DNA from: Fulvia fulva
Lineage: Eukaryota; Ascomycota; Dothideomycetes; Mycosphaerellales; Mycosphaerellaceae
Length of the DNA: 64,000 nucleotides
Direction of reading: 5' to 3'
Assembly: GCF_020509005.1 (NCBI RefSeq)
Contig: NC_063022.1
Coordinates: 1,240,001-1,304,000, forward strand
Position numbers and translations under genes: made by a program. How positions within the stretch are numbered: position 1 is the first letter of the stretch; each line of letters opens with the position of its first letter. The notes beneath the pieces are model-generated. The model worked only from the letters and a program-made list of their open reading frames with translations, did not search any database and was not told the origin of the DNA. Below are positions 11,281 to 22,187 of this stretch, one piece after another.

Positions 11281-12290
11281 TTATGCACCTCCATCGTCGA
11301 TGAGATCTCGAGCCAACGACAGCACCTCTCTATCACATTCGTACCGAATGAAAATGCTGTTTGTGATCCACATGTCTATTTTCACAGCACACCAGGAGTT
11401 GCCCTGCAGTAATACATATAGCATTTGGCCCTTCCCATCGAGATGGTCGCCCTCCATCGAGATACTTACCTTGCTTTTCTGCAATCGACCGATCGCAACA
11501 ATGCCGTCGCGGTATCCTTCACTAGTCTTCGCCGGCACGGGCATCTGCCCGTGTGTAGGTGAAGACTTCGTTACTTCACCTCTTGCAGGCACGGCACATG
11601 GATCATTCTCGGCAGAGCTCTTCTACTCGGACTGCTACGGAAGCTACACTCTGATGTCCCTCATAACATCCTATGCTGTCTATCGGGAAGCGGACAGCTT
11701 TGAAGACATGCAGCATGTGCGTCTGAGCAGGAAACCTCGCGTGAAGCGCCGAAACAAGGTGCAATGGCGAGCACCTGGCCAACTTGGCACGATACTGGAG
11801 GAACACACCTGAGAGGCCACCAAATTCCGCCATCCTGGCCGTCTAGCATTTGGAGATTCTCCAGCGACAGAACGCACGAGCGTGTGGTCGCTCGAGGGTT
11901 GAAGCAATCTCGAAGAATTCTGGTTGGATTCCTTCACCCCGCTGGAAGTCGTCCCCTGCATGTACATCTTGCTTTCGGCAGGTGCTTGCTGTCTGACTAT
12001 CGAAGCTCTGTTCCCGGTACCTGGAATCCTCGCGCATCAGCTGCTGTCGGACCTGCATCAATATGTCTTGGCGGATTTCCGGAATCGGATAACGTCTTCC
12101 TATTGGTCGGATTGCTTATACATATGGTACCGGACCATGGCCACACCAATACCTCCTGCATCGATGTACTATTGCTGCCCATCGATTTCGCACTTGCAGG
12201 CCGAGGACACATCTCGCCGCTGGTTCACCTCACTGCCGGTCTGGCAGTGTGGCCTATGCCGCCTATCCCGTGATGAGTAATTACCATTTC
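11281..12290 (-). pseudogene. Decayed minus-strand gene with three in-frame stops
   Basis: From about 12280 down, one frame reads HCQTGSEVNQRRDVSSACKC and, further on, DAGGIGVAMVRYHMYKQ. It is interrupted by TAG (12169-12171), TAG (12100-12102) and TGA (12058-12060). From about 12063 a second frame takes over (MQVRQQLMREDSRYREQSFD) to near 11843. A further open stretch at 11592-11281 (DMWITNSIFIRYECDREV) may be its end. Two of the stops follow Gln-rich context and could derive from CAG. No known domain was recognised. That the segments form one gene is inference. Confidence 0.35.
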
Positions 12291-12790
12291 GAGAATACTC
12301 TTGTCAACCACGGCTTAGAACATGAGTGCAACCGCAGTCATGGTCAACGGCCAATTCTCCTCGGGCGTGCGTAGCTCAAGAGTTGTCCTCATCGATGGCT
12401 TTGAGCTCTGCAAAGTGTGCTATCTAGCACGAATGCGCGTTCTGGGCCAGATCTTTGTTGCTGTGCCAGCCGCTTTCTCCTGAGCTTATGAAGCCACGAC
12501 GTTGGCGATCTTCGATGCTGTCTCAGTCTAGACATATCGTGATGTGCACGCACAGCTAGCCGATACATATACATATGCTACGGCGCGTCAACGTCGCACT
12601 CCGATGCAATTTCACACTTACCAGGCATTTTGCACAACATCCATAACGTCTCATCTTATCCAACATCTCAACACTTGTCGACAGTCTTCCAGCACGCGGT
12701 GATCACTACACAATAACACGAAATGGATCATCTTTGCCCACGTCTGGCATCTCAACACGCAGCATGCATGTTCTGCCTGGCAGGCATTGA

Positions 12791-13243
12791 CATGAGCATA
12801 CGACCTTCAACAAGCACACCAAACCTAGCACTGCGACCGAGGGACTCTGGATGCGAAGTATGGTGGTCTCGACACCCAAACGACTCACAATCAAAGCGCA
12901 AGACGACTGGCCAGAAAGTGCATCAGAAGACTAAGACGACCAACAAGCGAGAACGACACGCTCCTTTAGGCGACATCAGAAGCTTGATCTCGCGACCTAG
13001 GATCTTCCGAAAGGACTCTGCGACGTTGCCGGCGAGTCCACTGATCCAGCAAATGCCTACGACATGAACTCAGGAAGCAATGTTAGTTCGTGGCAGTCAC
13101 GAGCACACAATAACCCGAAGGAATTAAGCAAAGTTCGACAATTTCTGGGGCTTCAATTCATCATCAATCACTGGAGCTTCAAGCCTTCTTCACTCTCATA
13201 TCACATTTTGACCGGGTGTTCAACTTCGCTCAGACCAATCTAA
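12791..13243 (+). pseudogene. Relic frame with TAA and TAG
   Basis: One plus-strand frame stays open for about 150 codons apart from TAA at 12932-12934 and TAG at 12998-13000, both of which could be former Gln codons (CAA, CAG). Protein-like parts are VVSTPKRLTIKAQDDWPES and DLPKGLCDVAGESTDPANAY. A competing frame on the same strand gives a 114-codon ORF at 12723-13067 of poorer composition. No family recognised. Confidence 0.35.
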
Positions 13244-13620
13244 ATCCACTTCAACTCGCCTGCTGCGCAGATACGACTTTATTCTGGAATGCCATCGCAG
13301 TGAAATTGGAAGCACACTGCCGATGAGAGCGGCTGGTTTTGGAACTGCTCAACTCCAAGTACCGAGAGTAATGTGATCGAGACTTGCATTTCGGCTCGAT
13401 GAGGGACGTCTTGTCGGATGAGACGGGCTCGCTTGAGCGACCTTGTACGAATGTGGAAGTGTACGAATAGTAAAGTGGACAAACATGAGAGATCCTAGTA
13501 AAGGCAGGACTGGAGAGAGCGGGGCAAGGACGTAGTGAAATGAGTGTAGTGTTATTCGAATGAAGTGTAGTATACTACTGAGTGTTACTGTCAAATCCAG
13601 ACTGTGGAGTGCTGGGCTGG

Positions 13621-14977
13621 TCACGATGAATTGCTTCCATCCCATGAATGCTCATGTGTGGCCCTTGGCTTGCCTGCATGGGTACTCGATCTTTCGCCCG
13701 CCGGCCATCTCGTGCACGTGGGCGCCATGATAGTCTTCGAAAGTCTCTTTCTGAGCGCCGCGCCCTTCGTCTCGTACTTGGTAATAGTGCCTGGCAAGGG
13801 GTTGTAGATCGGGCTACCGTCCTCAAGAACTCTAACCTCATTAGTCAAAGCCATTATCCGCAGTCGTTGTCTCCAGTCCGGCACCCAGGTCGGAAGACGG
13901 GGAGCCTCGGCGAGCGAAAGGAAATCTGGATGTAGTCCAGGTCCATGGGTGTAGACGAGGCCCAACATATCAAGACCGTGACGCTCCAATGCGAAATGGG
14001 CTATGTCTAGATAGACTTCCTCGAGGCTTCTGTCATAGTCCACAACGATATCCATAGTGGAAATCTCAGCCGCATGGGCCAAAGCTACGAACACCTTGTC
14101 ACGCTGATCTGCACACGATGCGATTCTCACATCCGCTAGAATATCGACCAGTGGCTGAGGTCCTGGCCTCTCGCGATCTACTCGTGCCATAGTGACGTGC
14201 GCTATGTGGCTGCGCATGCCGACCGATTTCGCAAGTCCTGCAGGGAATTCCCATACCTCAGCGAAACGATGTGCGCATAATACGATCATTAGCATAAGAT
14301 CACCGTCAAAGTTGTGCTTGCCAATCCAGAATCTGACTTCGCCAGGTGTAGTTGCTTCCTGGTGTATCCATACTCTTCGAAAGTATGGCAGATCGCATAT
14401 GGCGGTGACAGTCCTCCAAGCTTGGTCTGTGTCGCTGCAACCATCATGCGGAAATAGTGCATGATCTTTGTCCCACTTTACGGGATGTATACCCCCATCG
14501 AGGGCCTCAATATCTTCGGAGAAAACATCAAAGCTCTTGACCATGAGATCGATAGCGTCTTTTATCTGAGCATCGTCGTCTGGCATCCCGAGCCAAGCAA
14601 ATACTGAGGCAGCGCCTTCGTAGATCCCCTTCATTCTCATCACCTGCGAAGCCCTTTCGCGGAGGTCAACCTGATTGATGCAGATAGCATCCGCCCAACA
14701 ACATACAGTCCTTGGAGCGGACCTCTTCCGCAAGATGCCGCATCGCGTAGTGTAAATTCTGCTGAACCTCAACTTGGTGACCGTTCAAAGTCAAGATGTA
14801 TGGTCCCGGTTTGACCTCGTCTGCCGGCAGGGTCCAGGTGTAAGATAGTGCAATATATGGCGGTGCGCCTTCGATTTGAAAGGTCTGCAATGAGCAAGTC
14901 AAGCCACTGTCGTCTGTGAATGAGAGAAGCCTAAAACAGCCATCTGGCACGGCGTCATACAGCTTGGACTCCATCAT
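13621..14977 (-). CDS. HET-domain protein, frameshifted near its start
   Basis: Heterokaryon-incompatibility (HET) domain protein, a fungal NLR-associated or stand-alone effector of allorecognition cell death. The N-terminal part starts at ATG 14977 and contains the HET block 'IALSYTW' and LTLNGHQVEVQQNLHYAMRHL. The hallmark WADAICINQ follows in a different frame, then RERASQVMRMKGIYEGA, AWLG and RRVWIHQE, and a divergent tail to 13621. The switch falls at about 14698-14725, inside the HET domain. The only candidate GT-AG pair there would delete the hallmark, so an intron is unlikely. Corrected, it would be about 450 residues. It is either a pseudogene, common among HET genes, or an assembly indel. 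Confidence 0.8.
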
Positions 14978-15576
14978 GGATGGTTAGCCTTCGGCTCCGA
15001 TCGTGATATACTCTGTTCTCGTCCTGGACAACTGGGGGTCTGAACAAGCCTCTCGACCACACTATCAGCTGTGTGCCAAGGCCTAGGCAGTGCGCCTTCG
15101 ACCCCTAGAACGCCGCGGACTGCAATGAACACTGTGGTGGAAGAAATCAAAGAGTCGCTCCGAGCCTAGTGGATTGCAGGCGGGCCTCGGGGTGGAACGC
15201 AGCGGAAGTAGCGCAGGTGGTTGACAATCGTTCCGTAAGGAGAGTTTTCGATGTCGATGCCGGTTGTGCTTCTTTGTGGACCTTGTGATGACCAGTCAAA
15301 CCAGTGGACAACAACCAGCGGCGAAGCGAACGCAGTATACAGTTTCAGCGACGCGGATGACGACAATTTGGCGACCAAAGAGCTGATGCACAGCTGCGCA
15401 ACGTGTTCGTTCCCTGATTTTTGGTGCTGCGCCAGACCATGCAGTACACTGGTGGAGCTGCTCGATGCCAGGATGGCGGCTTCGTATCACGTCTTCCATT
15501 TGCTTCTACTTAGGACAAGTCATACAGTGGTCATACAGCCTGCGAAGCCGCTCAGCATTTCCCATGTCACGAAACA
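14978..15576. other. Intergenic, possible short minus-strand exons
   Basis: Two overlapping minus-strand frames lie at 15166-15378 and 15296-15499; the second has an ATG at 15499 (MEDVIRSRHPGIEQLHQC). Neither matches a known family, and they could be two frames of one decayed gene. Otherwise nothing recognisable. Confidence 0.4.
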
Positions 15577-17116
15577 CTACTTGCACCTCTTCTCGATAAT
15601 CGCCGCACCAAACTCCTCATACTCCTGCCGCGAGATCCACATCTGGTGGAACGTCCCCAGACTACCCAAAACACTCCCACCAATCCATCCACCATACTTT
15701 CGCTCAACACTGTTAGAGTTGGCAATGACACGAATCTTTGGGTTGGGGAAGAGAGCCTGCAGATCTGACTGTATCCGCTCGGGTAGGCCTGCGATGAGAG
15801 ATCCGGCTCCAGTGAGGATGATGTTATTCATCAGATGTGGCCTTGTATCGACATCGCAGGCGTTGATGGCGTTCTTTGCTGCTGATACAATGGTCTGCTC
15901 GCCCGATGGTGCCGGATGTGATGCATCTGTGTATGCAGCAGCGCTGTCGAAGAGGCCTTCTGCGACCTTGAAGCGCTCGATGCCGAAGACTTGGTTCCAG
16001 CCGTCAGGCATTTCGAAAGGCTTCGGAGGCAGACTTCGAACGTAGTCAGCGTTGGTAGTCGCACCTTGACTTGGGCCGTTCTCCAGTCGACTGGGTCCTC
16101 CCCAGGCTTGCACCACGCTCTCCTTGAATGCCGTCAAGACCCTCTCTTCCTCTAGTCTTCGGAACGAGTCTGTCGGCGGTTTCGGGAACTGGATGTATGT
16201 GGCGTTCGAAGGTGCACCGGCATCGACTGGCTGTTTTGTCTTCACCATGAAGTGGGGTGTGAGCGGTGCGCTCATGCTGCTAAACATGAGTCGCAATTGT
16301 TCGTTGATCCAGTTGCCCGCTAGTGGAGTGTGGACACATCCTTTCTTCAGCACCATTCCTTCCCACAGCGCCGTTATCGATGTGTTCAAGTGCCCGATGT
16401 CAATGACAAGTGCAGTAGCCTTTCCTTGTGAGTATGCCGCGAGCTGTCCGTTCTTAGCCAGAAAGAAGGCAGGCACGCCCCATTCTTCCATGGCAATCTC
16501 CATCGTCTTTTCTCGCGCCTTTTGAGGATTCCACGCCGGCTCGCTCATCAACAGCGGGTACTCGCCAAGCACTTTCTCTTGGTCGTCCAATTGTTCTGCC
16601 TGCTCGTCCAAATCCATTGCTGTGTCTCCTTCTGCGTCCTTCTTCTCCTGTTCTGACAGATTGTTCAGGCCATTGCGCGAAGGTGGTGTCTGCCGCGATC
16701 CCGTCAGTCTCGATGTAACGCTGTACTCCCATAATCGTGATGCCGTGTCCCAGTCGTCCACTATGCCGTCGCTGTTGTAAGGATTCCGTATCTCCAATCC
16801 AGGTTGGTAGAGATGGATCGCGTTCTCGCCGAACAGTTTCGACCCATCGCGGACAGCGTATGAGGAGGGTACCACGGATTTGGGAGTGTCTTCGCCCTGT
16901 CACGGATTAGCTTCGTGTCGTGGTCGCAAATGTCCAGATTACATACTGCGAAGCCGGCTCTTGTCGAGTAGCTGCCGGGGTCGAGTATGAGCGCATTGAT
17001 CTCGTCACCAGCGTATTCCTGATTCGCTACACATGACAGCATTAGTGCTGGCCATGCTTCCTATGCTCCTCCAATGCCTTACCTGGAGCTTGAGTCGGTG
17101 GCAGGGTGGACGCCAT
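15577..17116 (-). CDS. arp4: Actin-related protein 4 (nuclear Arp)
   Basis: Nuclear actin-related protein found in NuA4 histone acetyltransferase and INO80/SWR1 remodelers. Three exons close in phase: 17116-17083, 17026-16947 and 16896-15577, with introns of 56 and 50 bases, giving 477 residues, normal for fungal Arp4. The actin fold is visible: ALILDPGSYSTRAGFA with GED in the phosphate-binding region, VIDIGHLNTSITALWEG, NNIILTGAGSLIAGLPERI, and the C-terminal WISRQEYEEFGAAIIEKRC that marks the Arp4/BAF53 group. A Glu/Asp-rich insertion around residues 100-135 is typical of Arp4 and not of actin. It is divergent from gup1 with 265 bases between start codons. Confidence 0.92.
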
Positions 17117-17381
17117 GGTGACGGGAGAGGCTGAGACTTCACATGCAGTTTCCGTAGCCTTATGCGACTCTGGCGGGCCTTTTCAATAGTGCAGAAGAAG
17201 TCGATGAATGAATCAATGTTGTGTGGAGGTATGGCATCGCTTCATACAAGTTGCGCGCCGAAAGTCGCGACGGAAGAAACGCGTCTGTGCGCCCTTGAAG
17301 TGTCCAGCCAATCACAAGGGGACAAACTGTTGGCATTGCACATCTCCTTTCTGGCAACATCAGAACAACACCCTCGCAAAG

Positions 17382-19254
17382 ATGAAGTTACGGCATCTAT
17401 ACAAAGTCGAGACCCTCGACACACGGTTCGCCTCATCCACGGGTCAGGCATTACCCACTGCCCAAGCATCAAAATGGCCGAGTCCAGAGTACTATGCCTA
17501 TTACGTGGTCTTCATCACCATCGTTCCTGCTATGATCAAGGCAGTCTGTGATGTATCGGTACCCTCACATCCGCAATATCAACACTACGAGCCACTGCTG
17601 GACGATGGCTGGATCCCAGGACGAAAGGTCGATAACTCAGATAGTCAATATGCTGGCTTTCGGGACAACATACCTTACATGGCCCTGCTCTTGGTACTGC
17701 ATCCACTACTTAGACGAGCATATGAGTACTTGACCGTCGGGAAGGATGCCGCCTCTGCCAATGGAACAGCACTGAATGGGTCAGCCACCTCCGTCAGCAA
17801 GGACCCAACACAGACTGCAGATACGAGACTTCAATCACGAGTCACCTTCGACCTAGCTTTCGCCATGATCTTCCTTCTTGCACTGCACGGCGTATCTGCA
17901 ATCAAAGTCCTGATCATTCTGTACCTCAACTATCAAGTCGCTACGACATTGCCCAGGCAGTATGTGGCGAGCACAACCTGGATCTTCAACATTGCAATTC
18001 TGTTTGCGAATGAGCTCTGCCATGGCTACAAGTTTTCCGATATAGTAGCCGTCACATTGCCACCAACCACGACTGCCGCCGACAAAGCTAATGTTGCTCC
18101 CGGGGATAACTGGGGTGCTTGGATCGACACTTATGGTGGCCTTCTGCCTAGGTGGGAGATCCTGTTCAACATCACTGTTCTGCGCCTGATTGCGTTCAAC
18201 TTTGATCACTTGTGGATGTTAGACCGCAGAGCGAGCAGTCCCATCGAAGTACGTGCATCGTGATTGATGATGATTGAAGACATGCTGATGATCCCAGAAG
18301 AAGAACCTCGATCCCGCCAACTTGCCCGAGCGCGAAAGGACTAGCACTGGCGCGAGACCCTCCGACTTCACCTTCCGCAACTACCTCGCATATGTTCTAT
18401 ACTCGCCACTCTACCTCGCAGGTCCCATCGTCAACTTCAACGACTACATCGCGCAATGCCGCTATCCACTTCCTAGCATATCCCGGGACCGGATCCTTCC
18501 ATATGCCATCCGCTTCATCTTGTGCTTGCTTTGCATGGAAGTCGTACAGCATTGCCTCTACGCAGTGGCGATTTCGAAATCAAACCCGGACTGGAACCAA
18601 TACACTCCATTCCAACTCAGCATGCTCGGCTACTTCAACCTCCACGTCATCTGGCTGAAGCTCCTACTACCATGGCGATTCTTCCGACTCTGGAGTCTGA
18701 TTGATGGCATCGATCCACCCGAGAACATGGTCCGCTGCATGTCAGACAACTACTCGGCACTCGCTTTCTGGCGTGGCTGGCATCGATCGTTCAATCGCTT
18801 CGTCGTTCGATACATCTACATCCCACTTGGAGGTTCTGGCAAGTCGAAGATTCACGGCATCGCCAACTTCCTGGCAGTCTTCACTTTCGTGGCTCTATGG
18901 CACGATATAAACCTCAAGCTACTCATGTGGGGATGGCTGATCACACTGTTCGTGCTACCCGAGATCCTGGCCACACTAGCATTCCCTGCGAAGAAGTGGA
19001 AGAATCGACCGAACCAGTACAGGGTCATCTGTGGCATCGGAGCCGTCGGTAACATTCTCATGATGATGGCAGCCAACTTGGTCGGCTTTGCTGTTGGTCT
19101 TGATGGTCTAAAGGGCCTGGTCGAGGGCATTGTTGGAAGCTGGGGCGGAAGAGTCTTCTTGCTTGCGGCCATGGCGACGCTGTTTGTCGGCGTTCAAGTC
19201 ATGTTCGAGGTCCGGGAGAGTGAGAAGAGACGAGGCGTCAACCTGAAATGTTGA
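17382..19254 (+). CDS. gup1: Gup1-type MBOAT O-acyltransferase (GPI remodelling)
   Basis: Multi-pass ER membrane-bound O-acyltransferase; Gup1 puts a long-chain acyl group on the GPI lipid and affects wall and membrane organisation. Two exons, 17382-18248 and 18298-19254 (49-base intron, donor GTACGT), give 607 residues. The start is MKLRHLYKVETLDTRF, as in fungal Gup1; the frame is open upstream, but only this ATG begins the conserved part. The C-terminal half carries the MBOAT core (LAY VLYSPLYLAGPIVNFNDY region, RYIYIPLGG, and FVALWHDI with the catalytic His) and ends in RRGVNLKC, close to the usual Gup1 terminus. About ten hydrophobic helices are apparent. Confidence 0.92.
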
Positions 19255-19493
19255 GTATGTATACATATGATTTGTATGAATATGCTGACATACAACAAAG
19301 CTCAGGCAAGAACCTCTCTTCTCGCGTCGTTTATGGCAACCGACATGACACTGATGGCATATGCCTACTGAAGTGCAGTAACGTGACATGTTCGCTGGCG
19401 CAGGTAATCAACGTGGACAACCGGACGACAAATCTAAGCGAAATTGAAGCTGGCTTCGGGAACGGAGAAGCAAGACTCAGGCGAGACGTACGG

Positions 19494-20034
19494 ATGAGTT
19501 CTTTCCCATCATTGTACCAGCAATTACTCCCAGCCATGGTTCTATGCAGGACAACAAACGACAGCACAAGTCCCAAGCTCTTGGTTCTTCGAGGCATGGC
19601 ATATGCAATACCTCGGCTACCCTGCCGAAACCCTAGAAGATGCAAGCCAGCGAGAATCGCAAATGCTCGCTCCCCACCAAAGCTCCATCGACTATCGAAA
19701 TCGGCCGCCACCAAAACCACAAAGAAGTGGACATTCGCCTGCAGACCATGCCTGCCATAATATATGGGCCTTGCCAACCACGAGACACCCCGTTGCGGAG
19801 ACAAAGCTTGGCCTTCGCGGAGGAAGATGGAGAATGCAGGCAAGCGTGGGGAACAACTCCGGCAATTCGGTATGTTATGCACAATTCGGAGCGAAACATC
19901 GCGTAACACGACCTCAGCCAAGACTGCCAAGGAAGAGTTCATCGTCGGCAATTGCAGGCATACACGATCTGGGTACTCTCTCGCCTTGGTTTGTGGTCCG
20001 AGCATACTTGCCGGTGCTTGAGAGAGAAGAATGA
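19494..20034 (+). pseudogene. Short gene broken over three frames
   Basis: An ATG at 19494 starts MSSFPSLYQ. The next frame, open from 19497, then gives SNYSQPWFYAGQQTTAQVPS and AWHMQYLGYPAETLEDASQR. Around 19700 another frame becomes protein-like (QTMPAIIYGPCQPRDTPLRR), and near 19850 a third (QLRQFGMLCTIRSETSRN) to a stop at 20021. GT-AG pairs at these switches would be too short for introns. Coding on the plus strand is likely; the function is unknown. A 278-codon antisense frame across the same region has no ATG and looks spurious. Confidence 0.45.
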
Positions 20035-20234
20035 AGTGGCGACTAGTTCTCGTGGAGCACATTATGGAGAATGCGTTTTGGGCATTAGTTGGTTCGGTGA
20101 TGCTACGCTGCCATGTGGGTGGTGGAGCTGCGGCTCTGCGTGCCTTGGGGCCGCGATGGACGATCACATAAAGTCGGAAGGTACCCGGGCACCAGAGTTA
20201 ATCGATTGTGCGTTGTACTACATCTACTTCCGAC

Positions 20235-22154
20235 ATGGGTGCCAACGCGATGATGCTCCAGCTTCTGCTGGCATTGACTGCCTCAACAGCATCATGCTCA
20301 AACCTCCCAAAGAAGTCCTTGGCTTCCAGATCGCCACACCCGCGATCAACATCCAACACAACATTACCATACCAAGATCCCTCGTTATGCATCGACGACA
20401 GAATCGAGGACCTTCTAGCTCGCATGACCGTTGAGGAGAAAGCTGGTCAACTCTTCCACACCCAACTGGCACAAGGTCCCAATGGAACGCTCTCACTCAC
20501 AACATCGAGATCCAACGGCACCGACAACTACGTCCTCGAGAAGCATATGACGCACTTCAACCTCGTAGGCCAGGTCACCAATGTTCGACAAACAGCACAA
20601 TGGTATAACCGTCTTCAGGAATATGCTCTAAACACACGCCTTGGCATCCCAGTCACACTATCCTCAGATCCCAGACATTCCTCAACAGAAGCCGTCGGTA
20701 GTGCAATCGCCGCCAACCAATTTTCAGCATGGCCCCAGAGCTTAGGTCTCGCGGCATTGCGAAGCGCAGAGATCGTCCAGAAGTTTGCAGAAATCGCTGC
20801 AGCAGAGTACAAAGCAATCGGCATCCGCTCAGCCCTCCATCCTCAAATCGACCTCACAACAGAATACCGCTGGGCTCGTATCGGTGGCACCATGGGCGAA
20901 GACGCCGACCTCACCAGCGAGCTTGTTGTCGCCTACCTCAAAGGCTTCCAGGGCGAGTCCTTTGGTACGCACTCCGTCACCACAGTCACCAAGCACTTCC
21001 CCGGCGGCGGACCCATGGAGAACGGCGAGGACAGCCACTTCACCTACGGCAAGAACCAAACCTACCCAGGAAACAACTTCGACCACCACCTCATCCCTTT
21101 CAGAGCTGCTATCGCTGCCGGCGCGCGGCAGATGATGCCGTACTACTCCCGTCCCATCGGCGCCGAGCACAATGGCATGGAGATCGAGCCGGCGGGCTTC
21201 TCGTTCAATAAGTATATCATCACAGACCTGCTTCGCGGCGAGCTTGGCTTTAACGGGATCGTTTGCTCGGACTGGGGCCTTATTACGGATACTGTGATCG
21301 CAGGTCAAGACATGCCAGCTCGTGCCTGGGGCGTCGAGTATCTCAGCGAAACGGAGCGCGCAGCACGAGTCCTGAACGCGGGCGTGGACCAATTTGGCGG
21401 CGAAGCAAGACCTGAACTGATCGTCCAACTCGTCAACGAAGGTACCATCTCAGAAGCACGTCTCAACACTTCGATCCGTCGTCTCTTGCGGGAGAAATTC
21501 GCCCTCGGCCTCTTTGAGAATCCATTCGTAGATGTCGACGAAGCGGCGCAGATCGTGGGAAATCCATACTTCCGTCAACTCGGAGCTGAGGCGCAGCGGG
21601 CATCTTTCACGCTTTTGACGAATAATGGTACTATCCTGCCCCTGAAGGTGAACAGCGACAATTCCACGAAAGTCTACGTCGAAGGCTTCAACTCTACCTT
21701 TCTCAGCTCCCGGCCTGTGACCGTAGTCGACACCCCGGAGGAGGCAGACATAGCTCTCATCCGTCTGCAAGCACCATACGAGCCACGCCCGGGCGGCTTC
21801 GAGGCCAACTACCATGCTGGATCACTAGAGTTCAATGCCACTGAACGAGCGCGCCAAGCAGCAATCTTCGAGGCTGTCCCTACTATTGTGGACATTTACC
21901 TTGATAGACCTGCTGCTATCCCCGAGGTCGCAGAGGGCGCAGCGGCGCTGTTGGCGAGTTATGGAAGTAGTTCGGAGACGTTCTTGGATATTGTGTTGGG
22001 AGTCGATGGTGCGGCGCCGAAGGGCAAGTTGCCTTTCGATTTGCCAAGAAGCGATGAGGCGGTTGAGGCGAGTGATGAGGATGTGCCGTTCGATACGACG
22101 GATCCCGTCTTCAAGTTTGGACATGGGTTGGAGTATGAGAAGCATGCGTGTTGA
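20235..22154 (+). CDS. Secreted GH3 glycoside hydrolase
   Basis: Single-exon 639-residue glycoside hydrolase family 3 protein, probably an extracellular beta-glucosidase or exo-beta-glycosidase acting on wall or plant polysaccharide. An N-terminal signal peptide (MMLQLLLALTASTASC) is followed by the TIM-barrel domain with LLARMTVEEKAGQLFHTQ, VTLSSDPRHSSTEAVG, VTKHFPGGGP and the nucleophile Asp346 in GIVCSDWG. An alpha/beta sandwich domain follows (NNGTILPLK). The protein lacks the fibronectin-III tail of long fungal beta-glucosidases, ending shortly after PVFKFGHGLEYE. Several NXS/T sites fit secretion. ATG 20235 and ATG 20250 are both possible starts. Substrate is not predictable by eye. Confidence 0.88.
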   Translation: MGANAMMLQLLLALTASTASCSNLPKKSLASRSPHPRSTSNTTLPYQDPSLCIDDRIEDLLARMTVEEKAGQLFHTQLAQGPNGTLSLTTSRSNGTDNYVLEKHMTHFNLVGQVTNVRQTAQWYNRLQEYALNTRLGIPVTLSSDPRHSSTEAVGSAIAANQFSAWPQSLGLAALRSAEIVQKFAEIAAAEYKAIGIRSALHPQIDLTTEYRWARIGGTMGEDADLTSELVVAYLKGFQGESFGTHSVTTVTKHFPGGGPMENGEDSHFTYGKNQTYPGNNFDHHLIPFRAAIAAGARQMMPYYSRPIGAEHNGMEIEPAGFSFNKYIITDLLRGELGFNGIVCSDWGLITDTVIAGQDMPARAWGVEYLSETERAARVLNAGVDQFGGEARPELIVQLVNEGTISEARLNTSIRRLLREKFALGLFENPFVDVDEAAQIVGNPYFRQLGAEAQRASFTLLTNNGTILPLKVNSDNSTKVYVEGFNSTFLSSRPVTVVDTPEEADIALIRLQAPYEPRPGGFEANYHAGSLEFNATERARQAAIFEAVPTIVDIYLDRPAAIPEVAEGAAALLASYGSSSETFLDIVLGVDGAAPKGKLPFDLPRSDEAVEASDEDVPFDTTDPVFKFGHGLEYEKHAC

Positions 22155-22187
22155 TTCACAAACTTTCAGATAGATCCCAGCTAGGTA

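Larger units (their letters stand above)
9696..13620. other. Gene-poor region holding decayed reading frames
   Basis: 3.9 kb without an intact gene. Several stretches read as protein in one frame but are cut by TAG, TAA or TGA codons that could come from CAG, CAA or CGA by C-to-T changes; the clearest are listed separately. No transposase, reverse transcriptase or terminal repeats were recognised. Confidence 0.5.

Noticed and set aside
15251..16045. 264-codon plus-strand ORF
   Set aside because: Mostly antisense to the well-supported arp4 exon 3; no domain.
17208..17381. Upstream extension of the gup1 frame
   Set aside because: 58 extra codons are Arg/Cys-rich and unlike the family start; the conserved N-terminus begins at ATG 17382.
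19331..20167. 278-codon minus-strand ORF
   Set aside because: It begins at GTG, has antisense-like Cys/Arg/Ser/Leu composition, and the plus strand of the same bases reads as protein in successive frames.
20829..21428. 199-codon minus-strand ORF rich in Val/Glu/Asp
   Set aside because: Antisense shadow of the GH3 gene, produced by its codon bias.
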